The notes: generated from the sequence alone by a model not told the origin. Shown: positions 11,221 through 19,753, numbered from the stretch's first letter. The stretch is 64,000 nt of DNA from JBFGFX01 sp965232455 (GCA_965232455.1 OZ246981.1:5766001-5830000), one strand, 5' to 3'. A program made the numbers and translations.

Positions 11221-11910
11221 ATGGGTCAAAAAGTACATCCAACGGGTATTCGCTTGGGGATAGTCAAGGACTGGTCGTCCAAGTGGTACGCCGACACGCA
11301 GACGTTCCCCGAGTACGTCCGCACTGACTACGAGCTTCGGCAGTTCATCAAGGAGAAGCTCAAAGATGCGTCGGTCAGCCAGATAAACATCGAGCGTCCG
11401 GCGAAAAAAGCCAATATCACGATCATGACCGCGCGACCGGGGATCGTAATCGGCAAGAAGGGCGAGGACATCGAAAAGCTGCGCGCCGACGTTGCGCGGC
11501 GGCTTGGGATGCAGATCAATGACGTGCGCATCAATATTTCGGAGGTGCGCAAACCGGAATTGGATGCGCAATTGGTTGCGGAAGGTATCGCACAGCAGTT
11601 GGAACGTCGCGTCATGTTCCGGCGTGCAATGAAGCGAGCAGTGACGAATACGATGCGCGTCGGCGCCGAAGGTATCAAGGTTAAGGTCGGCGGTCGTCTG
11701 AACGGCGCTGAGATCGCGCGTTCCGAATGGTATCGGGAGGGCCGCGTGCCGCTGCACACGCTGCGGGCGGACATCGACTACGGTTTCGCGGAGGCGATGA
11801 CCACGTACGGCGTGATCGGCGTCAAAGTTTGGATTTTCAAGGGCGAAATTTTCGACAAGCCCGAGGCGGCGCCGGCCGAGCCGCAGGAAAAGGCGGCCGC
11901 TGCGCGCTAG
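11221..11910 (+). CDS. rpsC: 30S ribosomal protein S3
   Basis: S3 helps form the mRNA entry site. The 229-residue product starts MGQKVHPTGIRLGIVKDW and has a KH-domain GxxG loop in RPGIVIGKKGEDIEKL at about residues 75-90. The C-terminus ends in an Ala/Glu-rich tail (APAEPQEKAAAAR), as is common. It is preceded by a 65-base spacer with a small CCCAG/CTGGG dyad. Confidence 0.98.
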   Translation: MGQKVHPTGIRLGIVKDWSSKWYADTQTFPEYVRTDYELRQFIKEKLKDASVSQINIERPAKKANITIMTARPGIVIGKKGEDIEKLRADVARRLGMQINDVRINISEVRKPELDAQLVAEGIAQQLERRVMFRRAMKRAVTNTMRVGAEGIKVKVGGRLNGAEIARSEWYREGRVPLHTLRADIDYGFAEAMTTYGVIGVKVWIFKGEIFDKPEAAPAEPQEKAAAAR

Positions 11911-11922
11911 AGGAACGAACAG

Positions 11923-12336
11923 ATGTTACAGCCAAAGAGAACCAAGTTTCGCAAGCAGATGAAAGGCCGCAATCGGGGTCTTGCGCAACGCGGCAGTACG
12001 GTGTCGTTCGGCGAATTCGGCCTGAAGGCGACCGAGCGCGGTCGGCTGACCGCGAGGCAGATCGAGGCGGCTCGACGTGCGATGACCCGCCACATCAAAC
12101 GTGGCGGCAAAATCTGGATTCGTGTTTTTCCCGACAAGCCGATCACGAAAAAACCGCTCGAGGTTCGTCAGGGTAAGGGTAAGGGCAACGTCGAATACTG
12201 GGTTTGTCAGATTCAGCCGGGACGCGTGCTTTACGAGATGGAAGGCGTGTCGGAGGACGTGGCGCGCGAAGCGTTTCGCCTGGCCGCTGCAAAACTTCCG
12301 TTCCCGACCACCTTCGTAACGCGGCAGGTGATGTGA
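11923..12336 (+). CDS. rplP: 50S ribosomal protein L16
   Basis: L16 contacts tRNA near the A site and is a late assembly protein. Length 137 residues, beginning MLQPKRTKFRKQMKGRN, with the HIKRGGKIWIRVFPDKPIT block. GAGGA precedes the ATG. Its TGA overlaps the rpmC ATG by one base (TGATG), a coupling arrangement. Confidence 0.98.
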   Translation: MLQPKRTKFRKQMKGRNRGLAQRGSTVSFGEFGLKATERGRLTARQIEAARRAMTRHIKRGGKIWIRVFPDKPITKKPLEVRQGKGKGNVEYWVCQIQPGRVLYEMEGVSEDVAREAFRLAAAKLPFPTTFVTRQVM

Positions 12337-12539
12337 TGAAAGCGAGCGAATTACGTGAGAAATCGCGGCAGGAACTCGAGGCGGAACTGGTCGAGCTGAG
12401 GCGTGAGCAGTTCAATCTGCGTATGCAGGGCGCAACCGGTCAACTGGCTGCGAATCACGAGCACAAGCGAGTACGTAAAGACATCGCCCGCGTGAAGACC
12501 GTTATCGGTGAACTCGCGCGGCAGAGTGAGAAGCAATGA
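12336..12539 (+). CDS. rpmC: 50S ribosomal protein L29
   Basis: L29 is a small helical protein at the tunnel exit. Start taken at ATG 12336, giving 67 residues from MKASELREKSRQELEAEL; the longer upstream frame overlaps rplP without similarity. The central LRREQFNLRMQGATGQL is the family signature. It overlaps rpsQ by four bases (ATGA). Confidence 0.96.
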   Translation: MKASELREKSRQELEAELVELRREQFNLRMQGATGQLAANHEHKRVRKDIARVKTVIGELARQSEKQ

Positions 12540-12814
12540 GCGAAGAAGTAAAAAGCACAGAGCAGCGGGCCAAGCGCACGGTGGTGGGCCGAGTCGTCAG
12601 CAGCAAGATGGACAAGACGGTTTCCGTGGCGATCGAGCGCCGCATCAAACACCCGGTCGTCGGCAAGTACATTCGCCGGACGACGAAGGTGCTTGCGCAC
12701 GATGCGAAAAATGAGTGTAACGAGGGCGACCGAGTTGCGATTAGCGAATGCCGGCCGTTGTCCAAGAACAAGGCGTGGCAGGTTGTCGACGTCGTAGAGC
12801 GTTTTGCAAGCTAA
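12536..12814 (+). CDS. rpsQ: 30S ribosomal protein S17
   Basis: S17 is a primary 16S rRNA-binding protein of OB fold. The 92-residue product contains GRVVSSKMDKTVSVAIERR and KYIRRTTKVLAHD. It starts inside the rpmC stop, and it is the last gene of the classical S10 operon before the spc genes. Confidence 0.97.
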   Translation: MSEEVKSTEQRAKRTVVGRVVSSKMDKTVSVAIERRIKHPVVGKYIRRTTKVLAHDAKNECNEGDRVAISECRPLSKNKAWQVVDVVERFAS

Positions 12815-12868
12815 GCGTTGACTGCTGCATAACGACGTGAAAATTAGTGTGATCGACGGAATTAAGTC

Positions 12869-13237
12869 ATGATTCAGATGCAGACGGTTCTTGATGTGGC
12901 CGACAACTCAGGCGCAAGGCGCATACAGTGCATCAAGGTGCTCGGTGGGTCCAAGCGTCGCTACGCCGGCGTCGGCGACGTCATCAAGGTGAGCGTCAAG
13001 GACGCTATTCCGCGGGGCAAGGTCAAGAAGGGCGAAATCTACAATGCCGTTGTCGTACGTACTCGTAAAGGCGTGCGTCGTAAAGACGGTTCGCTGATTC
13101 GATTTGACGGTAATGCGGCTGTGCTCTTGAACGCGCGTCTGGAACCGATTGGTACCCGTATCTTCGGTCCGGTAACTCGCGAGCTGAGAACCAGCAAGTT
13201 TATGAAGATTATTTCGCTGGCGCCTGAAGTTCTTTAG
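12869..13237 (+). CDS. rplN: 50S ribosomal protein L14
   Basis: L14 forms intersubunit bridges and is the target of RsfS. Length 122 residues, starting MIQMQTVLDVADNSGARR, with the usual C-terminal MKIISLAPEVL. The Shine-Dalgarno is weak (GGA). The rpsQ-rplN gap is 54 bases, so a separate spc promoter cannot be excluded but none is evident. Confidence 0.98.
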   Translation: MIQMQTVLDVADNSGARRIQCIKVLGGSKRRYAGVGDVIKVSVKDAIPRGKVKKGEIYNAVVVRTRKGVRRKDGSLIRFDGNAAVLLNARLEPIGTRIFGPVTRELRTSKFMKIISLAPEVL

Positions 13238-13265
13238 CTTCGAGGGTGACGGCGGGAGTGAATAC

Positions 13266-13583
13266 ATGAATAAGATCAGACAGGGCGATGAGGTTATCGT
13301 GATCACGGGCAAGGACCGGGGTCGGCGTGGAACCGTGCGGCAGATCTTCAAAGATCAGCGGGTGCTCGTGGAGGGCATCAACATCGCAAAGAAGCACAAG
13401 AAGGGAAATCCGCAACAGGGTATCGAGGGTGGGATCGTCGACCAGGAGATGCCGCTGGATATCTCAAACGTCCAGGTCTTCAATCCGAAGTCGAAAAAGG
13501 GCGATCGTGTTGGGATCAGAATGTCTGATAACGGTACCAAGGAGCGTTTCTTCAAATCGACCGGCGACGCCGTCGATATTTGA
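13266..13583 (+). CDS. rplX: 50S ribosomal protein L24
   Basis: L24 is an assembly initiator of the large subunit. Length 105 residues with the KOW motif QGDEVIVITGKDRGRRGTV at residues 6-24 and the C-terminal KERFFKSTGDAVDI. GGGAG lies upstream of the ATG. A REP-like palindrome follows its stop. Confidence 0.97.
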   Translation: MNKIRQGDEVIVITGKDRGRRGTVRQIFKDQRVLVEGINIAKKHKKGNPQQGIEGGIVDQEMPLDISNVQVFNPKSKKGDRVGIRMSDNGTKERFFKSTGDAVDI

Positions 13584-13603
13584 GAAAGAACAGACAAGGC
13601 GTC

Positions 13604-13627
13604 GTAGGAGCCTGTCCTGACGGGCAA
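13604..13627 (+). repeat. REP-like palindrome 3
   Basis: Starts GTAGGAGCCTGTCCTGACGG. Core GCCTGTC pairs with GACGGGC through one T-G wobble. It sits between rplX and rplE inside the ribosomal operon, so it is transcribed. Confidence 0.75.
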
Positions 13628-13653
13628 CAAGCGGTGTCGATGGGAACGTAGAA

Positions 13654-14193
13654 ATGTCCAGATTGCAGGAACAATACAGCACTGAACTCCGAGACAAGAT
13701 CCAGAAGAAGCTGGGCCTTGAAAACGTGATGCAGGTGCCCGAGATCTCCAAAATCACGCTGAACATGGGCGTGGGCGAGGCCGTGGCGGATAAAAAAGTG
13801 CTCGAGAATGCGGTTAATGACCTGACGATGATTTCGGGTCAAAAGCCCGTGAAGACGCTGGCGAGGAAGTCCGTCGCCAGCTTCAAAATACGTGACGGTT
13901 ATCCGATCGGCTGCAAGGTGACGCTGCGACGGGAGCGCATGTACGAGTTTCTGGACCGGCTCGTGAATATCGCCATTCCGCGTATTCGCGACTTCCGGGG
14001 CTTGAACCCGAAAGGCTTCGACCGGCAGGGCAACTACAGCATGGGTGTCACCGAGCAGATCATCTTTCCGGAGATCAACTACGACAAAATTGACGCGATC
14101 CGCGGTCTCGATATCACGATTACGACCACGGCGCGCAACGTTGAGGAAGGTCGTGCGCTTTTGGAGGCGTTTAACTTTCCGTTTAAGAGGTAG
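13654..14193 (+). CDS. rplE: 50S ribosomal protein L5
   Basis: L5 carries 5S rRNA into the central protuberance. The 179-residue product includes SKITLNMGVGEAVADKK, GQKPVKTLARKSVASFK and the C-terminal block TEQIIFPEINYDKID. The spacer to rpsN is long (189 bases) and holds a repeated motif. Confidence 0.98.
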   Translation: MSRLQEQYSTELRDKIQKKLGLENVMQVPEISKITLNMGVGEAVADKKVLENAVNDLTMISGQKPVKTLARKSVASFKIRDGYPIGCKVTLRRERMYEFLDRLVNIAIPRIRDFRGLNPKGFDRQGNYSMGVTEQIIFPEINYDKIDAIRGLDITITTTARNVEEGRALLEAFNFPFKR

Positions 14194-14283
14194 GTAAGGC
14201 AGGCGAGGATTGTAGCTCGGGGTTGCGACGGTGTTTGGTTAGGCAGCTATTTGAGTTTTACGACAACGAGTTTCACGAATAAG

Positions 14284-14343
14284 CATCGGGGCCCGACAGT
14301 TTTTGACGACGCAATTATGAACATCGGGGCCCGACGATTTCTT
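14284..14343 (+). repeat. Direct repeat in the rplE-rpsN spacer
   Basis: CATCGGGGCCCGAC occurs at 14284-14297 and 14322-14335, each followed by a T-rich stretch. The second copy belongs to a longer match with the rpsK leader: ACATCGGGGC begins exactly 62 bases before both start codons (14321 for rpsN, 19301 for rpsK). Confidence 0.8.
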
Positions 14344-14382
14344 AATTAGCCGCGATACGTTTGACTTAAGGTACTAATTAGC

Positions 14383-14688
14383 ATGGCAAAAAAATCAATG
14401 ATCCAGCGCGAATTGAAACGCGAAAAGCTGATACGGCGGTACGCCGCGAAGCGTGCGGCATTGAAAGAGATCATTCGCAGCGTCAATACGAGCGACGAAG
14501 ACCGTGCCGCGGCGCAGCTCAAGCTGAATTCGCTGCCGCGGGATTCGAGCCCGTCACGGGCGCGTAATCGCTGTGCGATTACCGGACGCCCGCACGGAGT
14601 ATACCGGAAGTTCGGTTTGGGTCGAAACAAGCTGCGTGAGGCGGCCATGAAAGGCGAAATCCCCGGTTTGACCAAGGCGAGCTGGTAA
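14383..14688 (+). CDS. rpsN: 30S ribosomal protein S14
   Basis: S14 belongs to the 30S head. The 101-residue product is the long, zinc-free form: it begins MAKKSMIQRELKR and ends with the RNRCAITGRPHGVYRKFGL block, and lacks the CxxC pairs of the short zinc-binding type. AAGG precedes the ATG. It keeps its standard spc position between rplE and rpsH. Confidence 0.98.
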   Translation: MAKKSMIQRELKREKLIRRYAAKRAALKEIIRSVNTSDEDRAAAQLKLNSLPRDSSPSRARNRCAITGRPHGVYRKFGLGRNKLREAAMKGEIPGLTKASW

Positions 14689-14714
14689 GCCGAGCCGGTA
14701 CACGAGGAAAAGAC

Positions 14715-15110
14715 ATGAGTATGACTGACCCAATAGCGGACATGCTGACCAGGATACGTAATGGTCAGAATGCCAAAAAGCTCAGCGTCACGATGCCGTC
14801 GTCGACTGCCAAAGTTGCCGTTGCGAAGGTGTTGAAGGAAGAAGGTTACATCACGGACTTTTCGACCGAGGCCGACGGCCCGAAGTCGAGCCTGACCGTC
14901 GAGCTCAAGTATTTCGAGGGCCAGCCCGTCATCGAAAAGGTTCAGCGCGTCAGTAAACCGGGCCTGAGGGTTTACCGTGGAAAAGAGGACCTGCCGAAGG
15001 TGCTCGGCGGCCTCGGCGTTGCGATCGTGTCAACGTCTGCCGGCGTCATGAGCGACCGCGACGCGCGGAAAAAGGGAATTGGTGGTGAGGTGCTTTGCAT
15101 CGTTTCCTGA
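14715..15110 (+). CDS. rpsH: 30S ribosomal protein S8
   Basis: S8 binds 16S helix 21 and is the spc-operon repressor in E. coli. Length 131 residues, starting MSMTDPIADMLTRIRNGQ, ending GIGGEVLCIVS; the block VSTSAGVMSDRDARKKG is typical. GAGGA precedes the ATG. Confidence 0.98.
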   Translation: MSMTDPIADMLTRIRNGQNAKKLSVTMPSSTAKVAVAKVLKEEGYITDFSTEADGPKSSLTVELKYFEGQPVIEKVQRVSKPGLRVYRGKEDLPKVLGGLGVAIVSTSAGVMSDRDARKKGIGGEVLCIVS

Positions 15111-15142
15111 TGCATCGAAGTCCGCTAGAAGAGATTTAGACG

Positions 15143-15676
15143 ATGTCCAGAATTGCAAAAGAACCGGTTCAACTGCCGAGCGGTGTCGAGTTCAACCGAA
15201 GCGGCTCCGCGGTGACCGTAAAAGGCAGTAACGGCACCCTGTCGATGGAATTGAATTCCGAGGTGGAGCTGTCTCAGGAAGACAACGTTCTATCGGTGAA
15301 ACCGCGTTCGGGTTCGCGTTTTTCGACGGCGATCGCAGGGACTACGCGTTCGCTGCTGGCAAATATGGTGCAGGGCGTATCGCAGGGCTTCGAGAAAAAG
15401 CTGCAGCTCGTCGGCGTCGGCTACAGGGCGCAGGCTCAGGGCAAAAAACTCAATCTGACTCTGGGATTTTCGCATCCGATCGTTTTTGACGTGCCGGAGG
15501 GCGTCACCATCGAAACACCGAGCCAGACGGAGATCCTGGTGAAGGGCGCCGACAAGCAAAAGGTTGGGCAGGCCGCGGCGGAGATCCGCCGCTACCGCCC
15601 GCCGGAGCCCTACAAAGGCAAAGGCGTTCGCTACGCCGATGAGCGTGTGGTCATGAAGGAAGCGAAAAAGAAATAA
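15143..15676 (+). CDS. rplF: 50S ribosomal protein L6
   Basis: L6 lies near the factor-binding centre. The 177-residue product begins MSRIAKEPVQLPSGVEF and contains GVGYRAQAQGKKLNLTLGFSH and the C-terminal RPPEPYKGKGVRY motif. Two alpha/beta repeats typical of L6 are covered. AGAAGAGA lies ahead of the start. Confidence 0.98.
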   Translation: MSRIAKEPVQLPSGVEFNRSGSAVTVKGSNGTLSMELNSEVELSQEDNVLSVKPRSGSRFSTAIAGTTRSLLANMVQGVSQGFEKKLQLVGVGYRAQAQGKKLNLTLGFSHPIVFDVPEGVTIETPSQTEILVKGADKQKVGQAAAEIRRYRPPEPYKGKGVRYADERVVMKEAKKK

Positions 15677-15715
15677 GACTGCCGTGGCAGCATAGATTTA
15701 TTGGACGAGACGAAT

Positions 15716-16075
15716 ATGAAACTCGACAAAAAGCAAAACAGACTGCGCCGTGCTCGCAAAGCACGCTCGCGGATCAAGGTGCTCGCGGTGAACCGCTTGA
15801 GCATTCACCGTACGCCGCGCCACATTTACGCGCAGGTTATCGCGCCGGACGGCGGGACGGTGGTCGCGTCCGCCTCGACGCTCGAGAAAGACGTTCGCAA
15901 GGGTACCAAGGGTACGGGTAATGCGGAGGCGGCCGCTATCGTGGGGGCGCGGATCGCGGAAAAGGCGAAAGCCGCGGGTGTTGATACGGTGGCGTTCGAC
16001 CGCTCCGGCTTCCGGTATCACGGCCGTGTCAAAGCGTTGGCCGATGCCGCTCGTGAAGCGGGATTGAAGTTTTAG
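15716..16075 (+). CDS. rplR: 50S ribosomal protein L18
   Basis: L18 binds 5S rRNA. I use ATG 15716 (MKLDKKQNRLRRARKAR), since this is the family start; an in-frame TTG 15 bases earlier is less likely. Length 119 residues. The block RLSIHRTPRHIYAQVI and the C-terminal FDRSGFRYHGRVKALAD are conserved. Confidence 0.97.
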   Translation: MKLDKKQNRLRRARKARSRIKVLAVNRLSIHRTPRHIYAQVIAPDGGTVVASASTLEKDVRKGTKGTGNAEAAAIVGARIAEKAKAAGVDTVAFDRSGFRYHGRVKALADAAREAGLKF

Positions 16076-16125
16076 TTAACAGTTTTTACCAGGGCGTCCC
16101 GGGCTCGGGAGTCTAGGAATAAATC

Positions 16126-16632
16126 ATGGCAAGAATCGAACAATCATCAGGCAACGACGACCTTCTCGAAAAACTGGTCACGGTCAATCGCGTCGCGAAA
16201 GTGGTCAAGGGCGGCCGTCAGTTCGGCTTTACCGCGCTGACCGTCGTCGGTGACGGTGACGGTCGCGTCGGATTCGGCTATGGCAAGGCGCGCGAAGTGC
16301 CTATCGCCATCCAGAAGGCGATGCAATCGGCGCGCAAGGACATGATCAGCGTGAACCTGACCAACGAGACGCTGCAATACGCGAAAAAAGGCCGGCACGG
16401 CGCCACTTACGTTTACATGCAGCCGGCATCGGAAGGTACCGGCATCATCGCCGGTGGTGCGATGCGCGCCGTGTTCGAGTGCGCCGGCGTGAGAAACGTG
16501 TTGGCCAAGAGCTATGGATCTCGGAACCCGATCAACGTGGTTCGGGCGACGATCAACGCGCTCAAAGAGATCCACTCGCCGCAGCAGATTGCTGCCAAGC
16601 GAGGCAAAAAAGTCAAGGAGATCCTGGCCTGA
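16126..16632 (+). CDS. rpsE: 30S ribosomal protein S5
   Basis: S5 contributes to decoding accuracy. Length 168 residues. The N-terminal RNA-binding half has VVKGGRQFGFTALTVVGDG and GFGYGKAREVP; the C-terminal half has GGAMRAVFECAGVRNVLAKS. AGGAA precedes the ATG. Next gene rpmD is 30 bases away. Confidence 0.98.
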   Translation: MARIEQSSGNDDLLEKLVTVNRVAKVVKGGRQFGFTALTVVGDGDGRVGFGYGKAREVPIAIQKAMQSARKDMISVNLTNETLQYAKKGRHGATYVYMQPASEGTGIIAGGAMRAVFECAGVRNVLAKSYGSRNPINVVRATINALKEIHSPQQIAAKRGKKVKEILA

Positions 16633-16662
16633 GCGGCGGGGCAACGGTAGAGATTTGGAATC

Positions 16663-16851
16663 ATGGCGACGGAAAAGAAGCTCAAAGTAACTTTGCTCAA
16701 GAGCCGATTCGGGCGATTGAAGAGTCATCGGGCGTGCGTGGCGGGTTTGGGCCTGCGGAAGATTCGACAGAGCGTGACTGTTCTGGATACGCCGGAGAAC
16801 CGAGGCATGATCAACAAGATTTCGTATCTGCTTGCCGTAGAAGAAATCTGA
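16663..16851 (+). CDS. rpmD: 50S ribosomal protein L30
   Basis: A 62-residue L30 with the family pattern KVTLLKSRFGRLKSHRACV, then GLRKIRQSVTVLDTPENRGM. It sits in its standard place between rpsE and rplO. Confidence 0.96.
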   Translation: MATEKKLKVTLLKSRFGRLKSHRACVAGLGLRKIRQSVTVLDTPENRGMINKISYLLAVEEI

Positions 16852-16897
16852 ACGATAACGAGTCTTTGCGTTAGAAAATCGAATTTGGAATTCCGAC

Positions 16898-17332
16898 ATG
16901 CGTCTGAACACACTATCGCCCGGTAAGGGCGCCAAGAAAACCGGCAAACGCCTGGGTCGCGGCCATTCGGCTGGCCAGGGCAAAACCTCGGGCCGTGGTC
17001 AGAAGGGGCAGCACGCCCGTTCCGGCGGTTATCACAAAGTCGGTTTCGAGGGTGGCCAGATGCCGCTGCAACGGCGTCTGCCGAAGATCGGGTTCAATTC
17101 GCGGATGGCGGCCGACACGGCCGAGCTTCGCTTGCACGAACTTGCGATTCCGGCTGCGGACGTCATTGATATGGACGTGTTGAAAAAGGCGCGTCTCGTT
17201 CCGGCGCGAGTGAAGAAGGTCAAGGTGATCTTGTCCGGCAAGTTGGACAAGGCGGTCAAGATCAAGGGTCTGGCGGTGACGAAGGGTGCGCGGTCGGCGA
17301 TCGAGAAAGCCGGCGGCAGCATCGAAGACTAA
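16898..17332 (+). CDS. rplO: 50S ribosomal protein L15
   Basis: L15 is a late-assembly protein of 144 residues. It shows the Gly/Lys-rich N-terminal half (RLGRGHSAGQGKTSGRGQKG) and GFEGGQMPLQRRLPK. The Shine-Dalgarno is weak. It directly precedes secY. Confidence 0.97.
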   Translation: MRLNTLSPGKGAKKTGKRLGRGHSAGQGKTSGRGQKGQHARSGGYHKVGFEGGQMPLQRRLPKIGFNSRMAADTAELRLHELAIPAADVIDMDVLKKARLVPARVKKVKVILSGKLDKAVKIKGLAVTKGARSAIEKAGGSIED

Positions 17333-17368
17333 GCACCACGGGCATAGTAGGAAACACCGGGAAACGAC

Positions 17369-18730
17369 ATGGCTAAGAAGCCACAGCAAAATCCGGCCGA
17401 CATGGCGAAAGCAGCGAGCAAGTTGAGCGAGCTGAGAAAGCGTATCGCCTTCCTGATCGGTGCACTGATCGTGTTTCGCGTCGGCACCTTTATTCCGGTG
17501 CCCGGCGTTGATCCAGCCGCTCTCGCGACCTTTTTCGACCAGCAGGCTGGCAATATGCTGGCGCTTTTCAACCTGTTCTCGGGCGGCGCATTGTCGCGCT
17601 TCGGTATTTTCGCCCTGGGCATCATGCCGTATATCTCGGCGTCGATCATCATGCAAATGGCCAGCATGATCGTTCCTTCCCTGATGGCGATCCGTAAGGA
17701 AGGCGAATCCGGGAAACGCAAGATTACTCAGTACACGCGATACGGCACGGTGGCCTTATCGATGTTCCAGTCGGTGGCGGCCGCCTCGTGGCTGCAGAGT
17801 CAGCCGGGCGTGGTGGTGAATCCGGGGAGCGCGTTCCTGATTACGGCGTGTATTACCCTGGTGACCGGCACGATGTTCCTGATGTGGCTCGGGGAACAGA
17901 TCACCGAACGTGGTATCGGCAACGGTATTTCGATGATCATCCTGGCTGGCATCATCGCGGGCTTGCCGGCGGCGGTGGCAGGTACGGCTGAGCTGGTCCG
18001 CACCGGTGAAATGTCATCGGCGACAGCCATTCTGGTGTTGCTCGGCGGGATCGCGGCAACCGTGTTTGTCGTTTACATGGAGCGCGCGCAGCGACGAATC
18101 GCCGTGAACTACGCCAGGCGTCAACAAGGCCGCAAAATGTATGCGGCGCAGAGCACGCACCTGCCGTTCAAGATCAACATGTCCGGCGTGATTCCACCGA
18201 TTTTCGCCTCCAGCATACTGCTGTTTCCGGCAACTATCGCGCAGTTCTTCGGTCAGTCGACCAACCCGAACGCCGTGCAAACGGCGCTGCAGACGGTCGG
18301 CGCGAACCTGGGCCCGGGGCAGCCGGTTTACGTGCTGCTGTATGCGGTCATGATCATTTTCTTCTGTTTCTTCTATACCGCATTGGTATTCAATTCGAAG
18401 GAAACGGCGGACAACCTGAAGAAGTCAGGTGCGTTTGTGCCCGGTATTCGCCCGGGAGCACATACCGCTGAATACATCGACAAGGTGTTGACGCGGCTGA
18501 CGTTCTGGGGGGCGATTTACATTGCAGGCGTTTGTCTGTTGCCGGAAGTTTTCCGGATGTTCTACCCGAGCATACCGTTCAACTTCGGCGGTACGTCACT
18601 CTTGATTCTCGTAGTGGTCACTATGGATTTCATGTCGCAGATGCAGGCGCACGCGATGAGTCACCAATACGAGGGCATGATGAAAAAAGCCAACCTGCGC
18701 AACTACGGGCGCGGTGGGCAGCTGCGCTGA
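17369..18730 (+). CDS. secY: Protein translocase subunit SecY
   Basis: SecY is the channel of the Sec translocon in the inner membrane. The 453-residue product has about ten hydrophobic segments, including IAFLIGALIVFRVGTFIPVPG (TM1 and plug start) and the cytosolic loops around residues 250 and 350. The late loop KSGAFVPGIRPGAHTAEYID, which contacts SecA and the ribosome, is intact. It keeps its standard place after rplO. Confidence 0.98.
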   Translation: MAKKPQQNPADMAKAASKLSELRKRIAFLIGALIVFRVGTFIPVPGVDPAALATFFDQQAGNMLALFNLFSGGALSRFGIFALGIMPYISASIIMQMASMIVPSLMAIRKEGESGKRKITQYTRYGTVALSMFQSVAAASWLQSQPGVVVNPGSAFLITACITLVTGTMFLMWLGEQITERGIGNGISMIILAGIIAGLPAAVAGTAELVRTGEMSSATAILVLLGGIAATVFVVYMERAQRRIAVNYARRQQGRKMYAAQSTHLPFKINMSGVIPPIFASSILLFPATIAQFFGQSTNPNAVQTALQTVGANLGPGQPVYVLLYAVMIIFFCFFYTALVFNSKETADNLKKSGAFVPGIRPGAHTAEYIDKVLTRLTFWGAIYIAGVCLLPEVFRMFYPSIPFNFGGTSLLILVVVTMDFMSQMQAHAMSHQYEGMMKKANLRNYGRGGQLR

Positions 18731-18757
18731 ACGGCGGCGCATTAGCGGAGAGGGCTC

Positions 18758-18871
18758 ATGAAAGTCAGGGCATCAGTCAAGAAAATGTGTAGGAACTGCA
18801 AGATCATCCGTCGCAACGGCGTTGTGCGTGTGATTTGTACGGACGCTCGGCATAAGCAGCGTCAGGGTTAA
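18758..18871 (+). CDS. rpmJ: 50S ribosomal protein L36, zinc-ribbon form
   Basis: A 37-residue protein beginning MKVRASVKKMCRNCK and ending RHKQRQG. Zinc ligands Cys11, Cys14, Cys27 and His32 are all present, so this is the zinc-binding (C+) paralogue, not the zinc-free one made under zinc limitation. GGAGAGGG stands in front of the ATG. It lies between secY and rpsM as usual. Confidence 0.96.
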   Translation: MKVRASVKKMCRNCKIIRRNGVVRVICTDARHKQRQG

Positions 18872-18889
18872 CACAAAAGGTATAGATAC

Positions 18890-19246
18890 GTGGCTCGTAT
18901 AGCAGGCATCAACATTCCGTTGAACAAGCATATCGTAATCGGTTTGACGTCGATCTACGGCATTGGCAATTCGCGAGCGCGGCAGATTTGTGATGCTGCC
19001 GGCGTTGCGCAGAACACACCGGTCAAAGACCTGGCTGAACCCGAGGTTGCGAAACTGAGAACCGCGGTTGCGAACTTCGTCGTCGAGGGTGATCTGCGTC
19101 GAGAAACCTCGATGAATATCAAGCGGTTGATGGACCTGGGCTGCTACCGGGGTATTCGTCATCGGCGTGGACTGCCGTTGCGCGGCCAGCGAACCCGGAC
19201 TAACGCGCGGACGCGAAAGGGCCCGAGGCGGCCGATCAAGCGGTAA
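18890..19246 (+). CDS. rpsM: 30S ribosomal protein S13
   Basis: S13 bridges the subunits and touches P-site tRNA. The 118-residue product starts from GTG as MARIAGINIPLNKH and contains the helix-two-turns-helix SIYGIGNSRARQIC and the basic tail GLPLRGQRTRTNARTRKGP. AAAGG lies ten bases before the start. First gene of the alpha cluster. Confidence 0.97.
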   Translation: MARIAGINIPLNKHIVIGLTSIYGIGNSRARQICDAAGVAQNTPVKDLAEPEVAKLRTAVANFVVEGDLRRETSMNIKRLMDLGCYRGIRHRRGLPLRGQRTRTNARTRKGPRRPIKR

Positions 19247-19247
19247 G

Positions 19248-19272
19248 AGAATCGCCCGTCCTGACGGGCGGC
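19248..19272 (+). repeat. REP-like palindrome 4
   Basis: Core GCCCGTC (19254-19260), loop CT, GACGGGC (19263-19269), immediately after the rpsM stop. The head reads GAGAATC instead of GTAGGA, so this is a divergent unit. Confidence 0.65.
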
Positions 19273-19299
19273 AGGTAAAACGGAAACGCGGAATTACGA

Positions 19300-19339
19300 C
19301 ACATCGGGGCACAACGGCTTTTCGCTTACGCGCCATACG
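19300..19339 (+). promoter_or_regulatory. rpsK leader element shared with rpsN
   Basis: ACATCGGGGC at 19301 opens an ungapped ~39-base similarity to the rpsN leader, including ACG, TTA and ATACG blocks in register. It ends about 24 bases before the rpsK start codon. Whether it acts in DNA or RNA is unknown. Confidence 0.5.
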
Positions 19340-19362
19340 ACCGATAAATCGAGGAATTTGAC

Positions 19363-19743
19363 TTGGCAGAACCAAAACGCAAGAAGGTGAAGAAGCACGT
19401 CGTGGATGCGATTGCGCATATCCACGCGTCGTTCAACAACACCATAATCACGATCACCGATCGCCAGGGCAATGCGTTGTCGTGGGCAACCGCGGGTGGT
19501 TGCGGTTTCCGCGGATCACGTAAGTCAACGCCGTTTGCAGCTCAGGTGGCATCCGACAAAGCGGGTCGCGCTGCGGCTGAGTTTGGCGTGAAAAACGTCG
19601 ATGTACGCGTCCGCGGACCAGGCCCGGGCCGTGAGTCCGCGGTACGTGCATTGCACGCCATCGGTTTTCGTATTCAGAACATCGAGGATGTAACACCCAT
19701 CCCTCACAACGGCTGCCGGCCCCCGAAAAAGCGCCGGGTTTAG
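19363..19743 (+). CDS. rpsK: 30S ribosomal protein S11
   Basis: S11 forms the platform of the 30S subunit. The 126-residue product starts from a TTG codon (MAEPKRKKVKKHVVD) with GAGGA nine bases upstream; no better start lies nearby. Family blocks AHIHASFNNTIITITD and the C-terminal IPHNGCRPPKKRRV are intact. A TTG start in a ribosomal gene is uncommon. Confidence 0.96.
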   Translation: MAEPKRKKVKKHVVDAIAHIHASFNNTIITITDRQGNALSWATAGGCGFRGSRKSTPFAAQVASDKAGRAAAEFGVKNVDVRVRGPGPGRESAVRALHAIGFRIQNIEDVTPIPHNGCRPPKKRRV

Positions 19744-19753
19744 AGGCTAGAGA

